Source: Saprospiraceae bacterium
GTDB taxonomy: Bacteria; Bacteroidota; Bacteroidia; Chitinophagales; Saprospiraceae
Direction: 5' to 3'
Assembly (NCBI GenBank): GCA_020437105.1
Contig: JAGQWR010000081.1
Location: 1 to 39,838, forward strand
Length of the DNA: 39,838 nt
Both the position numbers and the translations under genes were made by a program. Positions 25,605-32,961 of the stretch are shown here, in pieces (positions within the stretch are counted from its first letter, which is position 1; every line of letters begins with the position of its first letter). Under the pieces are notes generated by a model that ran no database searches, was not told where the DNA came from, and worked only from the letters and a program-made list of their open reading frames with translations.

Positions 25605-26804
25605 TCAACTCGTAGATCTGTCTGGCAGCGGGGCACTGGCATGAAAATCCCGGGCAACAATTTGGGCATATTTATCCAATAATTCCGAAACGCGTTCGCG
25701 CGTATCGGCGGAAACAATCATGCCTACGTGGTATTCTTTATTGATTTTCCACACGACTTCCGGATCATTAAATACGGTCATATCCGGCCATTGATGCCTG
25801 GATAACGAGACCAGGATGCCAGCGGGTTTATTGACTGGTTTTGGAAAGGTATATTTTTTGCCTTCAGAAATAGCACTCTCCAATCTGGCCCATTCAGCCC
25901 ATAGGTTTATTCCGGAGGAAAATTCAACTAATTCGGCCAGATGGGCGCCACCAACTCTGGAGGAGGTCTCCAGGAAATAGTAATTGCCATCTTCTGCCCG
26001 GATATATTCGGTATGAGAAGCACTAAACTGCATTCCAAAAGCAGTCATAACTTTTTGGGTCAATGCCTTGAGCGCTTTGTCTTCTTCTCCGCCGAAAGGC
26101 ACTGTTTGCGATCTAAAAATACCACCCCCATGTGCCACTTCCATCGGAGTGTTCAAATATTTGGATGTCCGGCAAAAGGTAACTTTACCGTCCTGGCAAA
26201 GGGCGTCTGAATGATATACGTCTCCGGGTTTAAATTGCTCGATCAAATAATGGTGCCGTACATCACCTAATTTGTGGATTGCTGCCCAGCTTTCTTCTGC
26301 TGAATGCACCTTGGTGATTCCGGTTGCAGAAGCTTCGCCACGTGGTTTGATCACCCATGGCGCTGGCACCGTGGCATGGAAATGATTGATTGCTTCATCC
26401 GTAAACAAGGCACTAAATCCGGGCACAGGTATGCCTGCATCGGCCGCTTTGATACGCATAGCCAACTTGTCGCGGAAATAACGGGCAGTGGTTTGTCCCA
26501 TGCCTGGAATCCGAAATTCTTCTCTAAGGAAAGCTGCTTTTTCGACGTCAAAATCGTCGAGTGCGACGATGCGATCTATCTGGTTTTGGCGCATCAGGTT
26601 GCCCATGCCCATCGCCAGGTTTTCAAAATTCTCAGGCGTGTTTTTGTCAGAATCCATGTAAAAGAACTCATCGATGGATTCTCGTGGCCAGGCCGCGTCT
26701 TTTAACGAGCTTTTGGTTAGTAAAAACACCCGGTTGCCGGCTGCTTTACAGGCTTTCAGAAAGTCTTCTCCCTTTAGGAAGCAGGAAATGCAAAGAAAAG
26801 TCAT
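25605..26804 (-). CDS. ATP-grasp superfamily ligase
   Basis: The 399-aa product has a short N-terminal Rossmann-like domain (about residues 1-100) and an ATP-grasp fold (about 105-310). Visible parts are PWVIKPRGEASATGI (ATP-binding lysine and loop), YLIEQFKPGD and YYFLETSSRVGGAHLAEL (metal-binding Glu/Asn-type strand). It is probably a carboxylate-amine ligase making an amide or peptide bond with ATP, but the substrate is unknown. There is no signal peptide. It lies 61 bases after the leucyl aminopeptidase gene on the same strand, so they may be co-transcribed. Confidence 0.85.
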   Translation of the reverse strand: MTFLCISCFLKGEDFLKACKAAGNRVFLLTKSSLKDAAWPRESIDEFFYMDSDKNTPENFENLAMGMGNLMRQNQIDRIVALDDFDVEKAAFLREEFRIPGMGQTTARYFRDKLAMRIKAADAGIPVPGFSALFTDEAINHFHATVPAPWVIKPRGEASATGITKVHSAEESWAAIHKLGDVRHHYLIEQFKPGDVYHSDALCQDGKVTFCRTSKYLNTPMEVAHGGGIFRSQTVPFGGEEDKALKALTQKVMTAFGMQFSASHTEYIRAEDGNYYFLETSSRVGGAHLAELVEFSSGINLWAEWARLESAISEGKKYTFPKPVNKPAGILVSLSRHQWPDMTVFNDPEVVWKINKEYHVGMIVSADTRERVSELLDKYAQIVARDFHASAPLPDRSTS

Positions 26805-26865
26805 GGAACGAAATTTTAGGTAAATACGCTATTCCGACTAATTGGGTTTTTTAAGATTGCAAGAT

Positions 26866-28347
26866 CTAATCCAGATTTTCCAGGAAGTCGATCAATAGCC
26901 GAACGCCAAATGCGGTGGCACTTTTTTGCATACTAAATTCTGTATCTGACATGGCAACGCCTGCAATGTCCAGGTGCGCCCAGCAGGTATGATCGTGAAT
27001 AAAGTGCTCCAGAAATTTAGCTGCAGTAATAGCTCCGGCCATTGGTTTGCCACTAAAATTTTTTACATCAGCCATATCCGAGCGAATCATTTCGCCATAT
27101 TCTTCCCAGATCGGGAAAGGCCATAGTCGTTCACCGGATCGCTGACCAGCTGAAATCAGGTCTTTGCTCAGTTCTTCGTTATTGCTAAATAAGCCGCCTG
27201 CCACATAACCCAAGGAGCGGATCACGCTGCCGGTAAGGGTGGCCAGATCAATTAGGATTTCTGGTTGATAATTTTGCACCATGTAGGACAATCCATCAGC
27301 CAGGATTAGGCGACCTTCTGCATCGGTATCAATAATTTCAATCGATTTGCCGCTATAGGAGGATATAATATCACTCGGCTTTACAGACAGTGCATCAACT
27401 GAGTTATCCGTAGCCGGAACAATACCGATCAGGTGGATGGGAAGTTTCAGTTTGGCTGCCATCTCCAGGGTGCCAAAAACGGCTGCGGCTCCCCCCATAT
27501 CACTTTTCATAAAGTGCATATTGGCAGAGGGCTTGATAGACAAGCCGCCACTATCAAACGTAACGCCTTTTCCAACCAGGCCGACTTTTTTCAGGACCGG
27601 ACCATTTGGAATATATTCCATTATTGTAAAGGTGGCGGGGTATTCGCTGCCCCTGTTTACGGCAAGTAATCCGTGGAGGCCGGTTTTTTCAATTTCAGCC
27701 TTTTCCATTACCCTTACGGTGAATTGGTGTTTTTCGCTGGAGCGAAGGGCCCAATTTGACAGGTCAATCGGATTCTTGTAGTTGCTCGGCGCATTAACCA
27801 GGTCGATCAGCGTTGATTGAGTCTCAGCGAATGCCTGACCGCGCTGTGCACTGGTCTTTGCCTGGGCAATTTCACTTGGGGCTACGAGAAACTCCAGTGA
27901 AGTTTCAACCTGAGTACTTACCTGATCGTCGCCAGTTTTAAACCGGCCAATTTTATATTCACCCAGGCAAAAGCCATTACAAATGCCTTCGATAGCAAGT
28001 GGGAGGTTCTCCGGGCGGTTTCCGAATGACCAGGCAACCTGAAGTTGGAGCGGCAATTTTTTCCGATTGTTATGGAAGAAGGTCCTCGCCACCTGAAGCC
28101 AGGTAGCGAAAGTAGGATTTTCGCCTAGGCCAAGGAGATACATCCGAATCTTGCCTGTCGGAGTATTTCCCTGAACGGGCATAATTTCTTTCGCGGAAGC
28201 AGCAAAATCTAACTCCAGAAATTGTGAATCCAGATCAAATTCGGTGGCAATCTGCTGTAATACAGCGGATAAATGGCCATTTTTTTCGATAGGAAGGATC
28301 AGTGCTGCGTCCTTATTGACCGAGTCGGTTGTTATACGTATTTGCAT
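26866..28347 (-). CDS. pepA: M17 leucyl aminopeptidase
   Basis: The 493-aa product matches M17 aminopeptidases in length and layout. The N-terminal macro-like domain covers about residues 1-170. The catalytic domain has GKGVTFDSGG (K260, D265), KSDMGGAAAV (second metal Asp) and DTDAEGRL (D342, E344, arginine of the bicarbonate/catalytic site). It removes N-terminal residues from peptides as a hexamer with two metal ions. It is likely cytoplasmic, as no signal peptide is present. Confidence 0.94.
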   Translation of the reverse strand: MQIRITTDSVNKDAALILPIEKNGHLSAVLQQIATEFDLDSQFLELDFAASAKEIMPVQGNTPTGKIRMYLLGLGENPTFATWLQVARTFFHNNRKKLPLQLQVAWSFGNRPENLPLAIEGICNGFCLGEYKIGRFKTGDDQVSTQVETSLEFLVAPSEIAQAKTSAQRGQAFAETQSTLIDLVNAPSNYKNPIDLSNWALRSSEKHQFTVRVMEKAEIEKTGLHGLLAVNRGSEYPATFTIMEYIPNGPVLKKVGLVGKGVTFDSGGLSIKPSANMHFMKSDMGGAAAVFGTLEMAAKLKLPIHLIGIVPATDNSVDALSVKPSDIISSYSGKSIEIIDTDAEGRLILADGLSYMVQNYQPEILIDLATLTGSVIRSLGYVAGGLFSNNEELSKDLISAGQRSGERLWPFPIWEEYGEMIRSDMADVKNFSGKPMAGAITAAKFLEHFIHDHTCWAHLDIAGVAMSDTEFSMQKSATAFGVRLLIDFLENLD

Positions 28348-28403
28348 TGATATTCAATCTTAGCTAACGCTTAGCCCAATGTAGAAAAAAAATTCAGTGG
28401 GAT

Positions 28404-28519
28404 GTGTTGCCGCCTTGGCTAAATCACGGAGCGAAGTGACCAAATTGGGTGTTCTGGGAGAATGATCCTGGCGTATATTGAGAAATTGCTTCTGTTTCCA
28501 AAGGCAATTCCGGCAACAC
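28404..28519. repeat. 116-bp segment bounded by 9-bp inverted repeats
   Basis: GTGTTGCCG (28404-28412) and CGGCAACAC (28511-28519) are perfect inverted copies. A further pair, AATTGC and GCAATT, lies inside the right half. The segment sits in the 247-bp gap between two minus-strand genes and has no credible coding frame. It could be a structured RNA, a small mobile remnant or a leader element of the aminopeptidase gene. Confidence 0.5.
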
Positions 28520-28594
28520 GCACATTTTTATACCCAATCCACTTTCGTTGGGGTATATAAGTTAGAGAGATCAAAAGTACTATAAGTGCTTAGC

Positions 28595-29710
28595 TTATAA
28601 AACTTTAGTCCAAAAATTTTCATGTGTGACGGGGTATGGTCCAAATAACCAGTTAGCTGCATCCGGAAAAGCCTTTCCCCAATCGGTTTCAGAATGTTTG
28701 CCTAAGGGCTCAATTACACGCATCAGCGTAATGGCTTCGGGGTTGTTGGCATCCATCCCCTCGGTAAATTGCTCGACCAGCGGAATCATGTTTTCACTTT
28801 CCTGGCCGCCGGCATAGACGTAAATCTGTGTCGGGTAAAGCATATGTGTTTGGAGTGCTTTTTTATAGATCTCAGGTGCGACCCACAGGGAGGGGGAAAA
28901 GATCATTTGTTTCCCGTAAACTTCGGGATACATAGAGCCTGCATAGATGCTGATCAAGCCCCCCATGGAACTACCTCCAATTCCGGTATGTTGCCGGTCA
29001 GGCAGGGTCCGGAAGGCCTTGTCAATAAATGGTTTTAGGGTATCTGCGAGGAAACGCACATATTTTTTGCCATCTCCTGGTCCGAGTTTTGTTTGGTAAG
29101 AAGGCGTGTATTCTGATATTCGGTCTTCTTTGGCGTGGTCAATAGCAACTACAATCAAATCTGCCCAGCCATTTTCGGCCATGGTTGCCAGTTTTTTATC
29201 GAGTGCCCAGGTTCCGAAAGGAGCAAAAGGATCTACCAGGTTTTGACCATCCTGTAGATAAAGCACCGGATAGTGTTTGTCTGTCTGGTAATAATCCCAG
29301 GGCAGGAGCGCGGAGATCCTGCGGGTGGTGATTAACTGCGGGATTTCAAAGTGTTCGTTGATGGTTTCAATGATAGGCAGGAACTTTTCGTTCCAAAATT
29401 GCCCATCCATTTTCCAACGGGGCACATGGATGGTCACCAGATCAGTGGAAGCTTCCAGTTTATGGTTGTAAACATATCCGCCATAACTATCCGTTTCCAC
29501 CTGTTTCCAGGTTCCGCGGGTAAATTTAAATTCCATGGGATATTCGAGGAGTGTCGTATCGGAAAAGATATAGGAATAATATCCCGGAATATCCTGTTGC
29601 ATACGATACGTTTCCTGGCCAGCCTGCCAGTCGTTAAAGGTGCCCGCCAGAAAGACAGGGCGTTCGTCTTCTGCTCCTGTTTCAAGTGCGATTCGCAAGC
29701 TAGTGCCCAT
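28595..29710 (-). CDS. esterase-like alpha/beta hydrolase with N-terminal starch-binding-like domain
   Basis: The 371-aa product has an N-terminal immunoglobulin-like/CBM20-48-type domain (about residues 4-97: VFLAGTFNDW, FKFTRGTWKQVE). An alpha/beta-hydrolase domain of the enterochelin-esterase (Fes/D) type follows (about 125-371). The nucleophile is S248 in GGSSMGG, and the likely catalytic His lies in LGKHSETDW near the C-terminus. There is no signal peptide, so it should be cytoplasmic. The substrate is unknown; family members cut siderophore or acetyl-xylan esters among others. A -7 element is 23 bases upstream. Confidence 0.84.
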   Translation of the reverse strand: MGTSLRIALETGAEDERPVFLAGTFNDWQAGQETYRMQQDIPGYYSYIFSDTTLLEYPMEFKFTRGTWKQVETDSYGGYVYNHKLEASTDLVTIHVPRWKMDGQFWNEKFLPIIETINEHFEIPQLITTRRISALLPWDYYQTDKHYPVLYLQDGQNLVDPFAPFGTWALDKKLATMAENGWADLIVVAIDHAKEDRISEYTPSYQTKLGPGDGKKYVRFLADTLKPFIDKAFRTLPDRQHTGIGGSSMGGLISIYAGSMYPEVYGKQMIFSPSLWVAPEIYKKALQTHMLYPTQIYVYAGGQESENMIPLVEQFTEGMDANNPEAITLMRVIEPLGKHSETDWGKAFPDAANWLFGPYPVTHENFWTKVL

Positions 29711-29732
29711 TGGGATGGAGATTAATTAGCCG

Positions 29733-29763
29733 CAAATTTAGGCATAGGAAAGAGTAGAAAAAA
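29733..29763 (-). promoter_or_regulatory. promoter of esterase gene
   Basis: On the minus strand TAAATTTG (29740-29733) is a full TAnnTTTG match. The -33 position 20 bases upstream reads TTT rather than TTG. The leader would be about 15 bases. Confidence 0.5.
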
Positions 29764-29798
29764 GAAAAGGACAAGGAAGATTTTTTTCCTTGTCCTTG
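29758..29798 (-). terminator. intrinsic terminator of lytic transglycosylase gene
   Basis: AAGGACAAGGAA (29768-29779) and TTCCTTGTCCTT (29787-29798) form a perfect 12-bp stem. On the minus strand it is followed by TTTTCTTTTTT. It stops the lytic transglycosylase transcript ahead of the esterase promoter, which it partly overlaps. Confidence 0.85.
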
Positions 29799-29829
29799 AC
29801 TATTATTTAGCGTTTGTTAAGTCTGACTT

Positions 29830-30978
29830 TTATACGCCGCTTCCGGGGCGTTTATCAAGATATACCAGAAGAGATTGCTGGAAATATACTTCAGCTTTTG
29901 GGCCAAGTTTATTCCATTCGCGAATTTCTTCCTTGGTTACCTGGTAATCATAAGCTATTTGTGCAAGCGTTTGACCTGGACGAACAACCACCGTAATGGG
30001 GAACTTCGGTGTTTTTCCATCAGGATTCATTACAGACATCAGCATGGGAAGGTCTGTTTGGATTTGCTCTCCGTTTGACCATCTTTGAGAATCAGTCAGT
30101 GCCCGCATAGCCATTTCCGGAAGGGTCAGAAAATATCCCTTCGAATTCGTAGGGATATAAGACCGAATATAACCGGGATTCAGTTCTTTGATCGTCTGGA
30201 TAGATGCTCCTGTGATTGATGCGAGTTTTTTGAAACTGATACCGCTGTAAACGCGGGTCGTTCTGGTAAACTGCATATCGTAGGATTGCATTTCCGGCTC
30301 TAATTTGTGTTCGGCAAAATACTGAGCTACATAGCTTGCCGCAATATAGCGGGGAATGTAGTTTTGAGTCTCCTTAGGGAGCAGGTGCTGAATTTTCCAG
30401 TAATCATTGCTGCCACCCAACCGAATTGCTTTGCGAACATTGCCCGGACCGCAGTTATAGGCGGCTAAAGCGAGTTCCCAATTACCAAATCGTTGGTGTA
30501 GTTCCTGTAGGTAAGAAAGTGCCGCTGCTGTGGATAAATTTGCATCCAGACGCTCATCTACATAAGTAGAGATGTGCAATCCGAGCTCCGTAGCAGTGCC
30601 ACTCATCAATTGCCATAGGCCAGCAGCTCCAACGGGAGAACTGACTCCAGGTTTCAGAGAAGATTCAACCATAGGCAGGAATTTCAGTGATTCCGGCATC
30701 TGGTTAATCTTTAAATAGTGCTCGAAGATTGGGAAGAATCGGCCGGAGCGACCAAGCATTTGCTCTGCGTCGCGGTATCCGTAGGTAATATAACGACGAA
30801 CCATGTCGCGAACCTGGCTATTATAGACAGCTTCTACAGGTAGGTCCATACCTTCAATCCGTTCCTTGATAAGTGCTTCTTCTGCGTTATTCCAGATACC
30901 TGGACTAGCTACCGCAGTGGAAGCGATGGTAAGCAATAATGCTGCCATCAGGTTTTTAAATGTACATGGGATTTTCAT
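29830..30978 (-). CDS. MltD-like membrane-bound lytic murein transglycosylase with LysM domains
   Basis: The 382-aa product has a signal peptide (ending near VASPG) and an SLT lytic transglycosylase domain (about residues 85-215). Catalytic Glu E105 lies in LPMVESSLKPGVSS, followed by PVGAAGLWQLM and LALAAYNCGPGNVRKA. A weak LysM-like segment (about 250-285) and a clear C-terminal LysM (about 328-375) bind peptidoglycan. It cuts glycan strands in the periplasm, leaving 1,6-anhydro ends. A well-matched promoter is almost 200 bases upstream, so the transcript has a long leader with a hairpin. Confidence 0.92.
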   Translation of the reverse strand: MKIPCTFKNLMAALLLTIASTAVASPGIWNNAEEALIKERIEGMDLPVEAVYNSQVRDMVRRYITYGYRDAEQMLGRSGRFFPIFEHYLKINQMPESLKFLPMVESSLKPGVSSPVGAAGLWQLMSGTATELGLHISTYVDERLDANLSTAAALSYLQELHQRFGNWELALAAYNCGPGNVRKAIRLGGSNDYWKIQHLLPKETQNYIPRYIAASYVAQYFAEHKLEPEMQSYDMQFTRTTRVYSGISFKKLASITGASIQTIKELNPGYIRSYIPTNSKGYFLTLPEMAMRALTDSQRWSNGEQIQTDLPMLMSVMNPDGKTPKFPITVVVRPGQTLAQIAYDYQVTKEEIREWNKLGPKAEVYFQQSLLVYLDKRPGSGV

Positions 30979-31017
30979 CTTACTTTCTTTTTCCCGGAAT
31001 GCAACATACGGGCATTA

Positions 31018-31041
31018 CTCTCATGGTTTTTGTAATGAGAG
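31018..31041 (-). other. leader hairpin of transglycosylase transcript
   Basis: CTCTCAT (31018-31024) and ATGAGAG (31035-31041) form a perfect 7-bp stem with a 10-nt loop, about 40 bases before the start codon and downstream of the promoter. Confidence 0.5.
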
Positions 31042-31171
31042 ATCTCCGGTGTTAAGGTTTAGGGTTGCCTTGTTAATTGTAAAAGTCAGGAAACGCTAAA
31101 TGGCGGGAATTGTGGTTTTTGGATAATGAGTTGATGTTTGTTTGATATTGTTCATGTCGTACTTAACAACG

Positions 31172-31202
31172 CAAAGTTAGTTTGGTATGTTAGAGTAGTC
31201 AA
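31172..31202 (-). promoter_or_regulatory. promoter of lytic transglycosylase gene
   Basis: On the minus strand TTG (31202-31200), 20-base spacer, TAACTTTG (31179-31172): a full match to both elements. The start of transcription would be near 31165, giving a leader of about 185 bases. Confidence 0.7.
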
Positions 31203-31609
31203 GTATCCTAAAATGCCCAATAACAGGTTTTGGAATAAAATTTCTTTAACCGGTTATATTCAGCGTGTTTATTTGGATACCATACGGCGAATTAAACTTT
31301 TCATTCTCTTTAGGCATTGCTATCGAAATGTTAAAGTTTTCTTAAAATTATTTTCAGCTAGGATTTTCGCCTTTTTTTTTATGTAAAGTCGGCCTTTGCC
31401 GCTTTCTCGAAAAATGATACCACTTCTGGCTTTTATTGCTCCGTTTGTTTTGTCCGAACTTCCTTTTACTTAATACCTTGAGCCATAAAAGTGTTACCCT
31501 CTGTATCGAATTTTCTTTTCTGACTCATGCGTCAGATGTAAATTAGACGGCTTTTGTCCAAAGAAGTAACAGGGAAATCAGCTACAGCGGAGTTGGGGGG
31601 ACAGGCTGT

Positions 31610-32539
31610 TTAGAAGACCTTTTCATACATTTCGAGGGTTCTGGTTTTGCCCAGGCTTGAGCGATCTTCCAGAATCTCAAAAATGTTGTTTCGAATAGTA
31701 TGCGCGATATCACCAGTAGGCAGATCATTACAGTCCAGGCCAAATGGATCTTCAATTTCTTCACCTAATAACTCCACTCCCAGCAAGGCAAAGAAAATAA
31801 ACATCACCAAAGGGATAGAGGAGTAGTGGAAGGTGTTAATCAGAGCAAAGGGTAATAAGAGTGCGTAAGCTGAAATAAAGATTTTCAGATAGACACTATA
31901 GGAAAAAGGAATAGGTGTTTTTTTGATACGTTCGCAGGCCCCTAAAATATCTAAGAGCGCCTGGTGTTGTGCTTTGATATTTATATAGTCTCCTTCATTT
32001 ATTTCTCCATTTCGATGGCCTGCTGCCACCCGATCGAAAATTTGTAAGGCAATGTGGTTTGGAATATGTCCCTTGGTCTCATATTCTGCCCGGTCTGCGT
32101 CACTCAGAAATATCAATTTGTCGAGTTGGGTGCCGGCACGAAGGTGTTCAACGAGGGCATAACAGAAATTTGAGATATGCCTGGCAAAGTAATGCCGCAC
32201 CTCCCGATCTTTTTTTGGAAACATCGTATCCACATAAATAGCAAAGTTTCGACAATGGTTAACCAATGCACCCCATTGTTTTCTGCCTTCCCACCAGCGA
32301 TCATATGCTGTATTTGTTCGGAATACTAAAAATATACTGAGAATAACACCCAGAAGGGAAAAGACGGAAGTGTTCATCTGGATATATTGTACCCAGTTCA
32401 TTTCTTCGAGTACAATGCAAACAAGTAGTGCATAAACCCCAATTCCAAGCACAGCTCTACTGATTCGAACCATTGTCCAGCTTTTGGCAAGATGTGAGAT
32501 ATCACCTAACCAATTTTCGTTTGTTTTATAATTGATCAT
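31610..32539 (-). CDS. bestrophin-family ion channel protein
   Basis: The 309-aa product matches bacterial bestrophin/RFP-TM proteins. It has helices near residues 28-48 and 60-75, the conserved FRTNTAYDRWWEGRKQWG stretch, further helices near 220-260 and an EEIEDPFGLDCNDLP stretch typical of the C-terminal end of the fold. Family members form pentameric channels in the inner membrane for anions or, in some bacteria, cations; ion choice is not predicted. It lies downstream of the flavoprotein/kinase pair on the same strand, but a 422-bp repeat mosaic separates them, so co-transcription is uncertain. Confidence 0.87.
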   Translation of the reverse strand: MINYKTNENWLGDISHLAKSWTMVRISRAVLGIGVYALLVCIVLEEMNWVQYIQMNTSVFSLLGVILSIFLVFRTNTAYDRWWEGRKQWGALVNHCRNFAIYVDTMFPKKDREVRHYFARHISNFCYALVEHLRAGTQLDKLIFLSDADRAEYETKGHIPNHIALQIFDRVAAGHRNGEINEGDYINIKAQHQALLDILGACERIKKTPIPFSYSVYLKIFISAYALLLPFALINTFHYSSIPLVMFIFFALLGVELLGEEIEDPFGLDCNDLPTGDIAHTIRNNIFEILEDRSSLGKTRTLEMYEKVF

Positions 32540-32550
32540 AGAGTGGAGGT

Positions 32551-32592
32551 AGTTTGAGTTTGAGTTTGAGTTTGAGTTTGAGTTTGAGTTTG
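32551..32592. repeat. AGTTTG hexamer x7 tandem repeat
   Basis: Seven perfect copies of AGTTTG occupy 42 bases, directly next to the CCCCGATAGCTATCGGGG palindrome and 12 bases upstream of the bestrophin start codon on the minus strand, where they read CAAACT. Copy-number change could alter expression. Confidence 0.9.
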
Positions 32593-32911
32593 CCCCGATA
32601 GCTATCGGGGGAGTTTGAGTGTGGGTGAATTCAAAATTATGGTCTAGGGCCTTTGGCCTGGTCTAGCCCGCCTGTCGGCTTTGCAGTCTAGGGCTTCGCC
32701 TGGTCTAGGGTCGAAAGTCGAAAGTCTATAAATTCGTCTGAGACGAATAACCGGCGTTGACGATTTAAACGTTTTAAACGCGTTAAACCTTCGCGCAGCG
32801 AACTTGGGTCGATTAGGGCTTTTAGCCCTTTTGGTCTATTCGGCTTCGCCGGTTAGGTCTATTGCCTTCGGCTTTGGTCTATTGGGCATTTCTTTCATTT
32901 GAAAGTTCTTC

Positions 32912-32953
32912 ATTCAGCATTCAAAATTCAGCATTCAAAATTCAGCATTCAAA
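32912..32953. repeat. ATTCAGCATTCAAA 14-mer x3 tandem repeat
   Basis: Three perfect copies of a 14-bp unit lie 8 bases after the stop of the receiver/flavoprotein gene (which is on the minus strand). The same unit occurs inverted at 39617-39630, and part of it near 39748-39758. Confidence 0.9.
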
Positions 32954-32961
32954 ATTATTTC

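Larger units (their letters stand above)
30979..31609. other. 631-bp intergenic region, leader of transglycosylase gene
   Basis: Both flanking genes are on the minus strand. The region holds the transglycosylase promoter (31172-31202), a leader hairpin (31018-31041) and a near-palindrome TCTGAC-TCATGC-GTCAGA (31519-31536) downstream of the bestrophin stop. An 82-aa frame at 31138-31386 is not credible as a gene. No tRNA or terminator was recognised. Confidence 0.5.
32540..32961. repeat. mosaic of short tandem repeats and palindromes (copy A)
   Basis: This 422-bp gap has no gene but dense repeat structure. In order: seven AGTTTG hexamers (32551-32592); perfect palindrome CCCCGATAGCTATCGGGG (32593-32610); an array of GGTCTA/AGTCTA words about 17-25 bases apart, each followed by a small palindrome such as GGGCCTTTGGCCT, GGGCTTCGCC, CGGCTTCGCCG or TTGCCTTCGGC (32641-32881); an ATTCGTCTGAGACGAAT palindrome (32731-32747); TTTAAACG-rich words; and three perfect ATTCAGCATTCAAA units (32912-32953). 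Many modules recur inverted at 39600-39838. Confidence 0.85.

Noticed and set aside
31138..31386. 82-aa plus-strand frame between transglycosylase and bestrophin genes
   Set aside because: It overlaps the minus-strand promoter at 31172-31202, has no start signal and resembles no protein; chance open frame in AT-rich DNA.
32641..32953. CRISPR array
   Set aside because: The repeated words are 6 or 14 bp, spacing is irregular or absent, spacers are small palindromes, and no cas gene is near.
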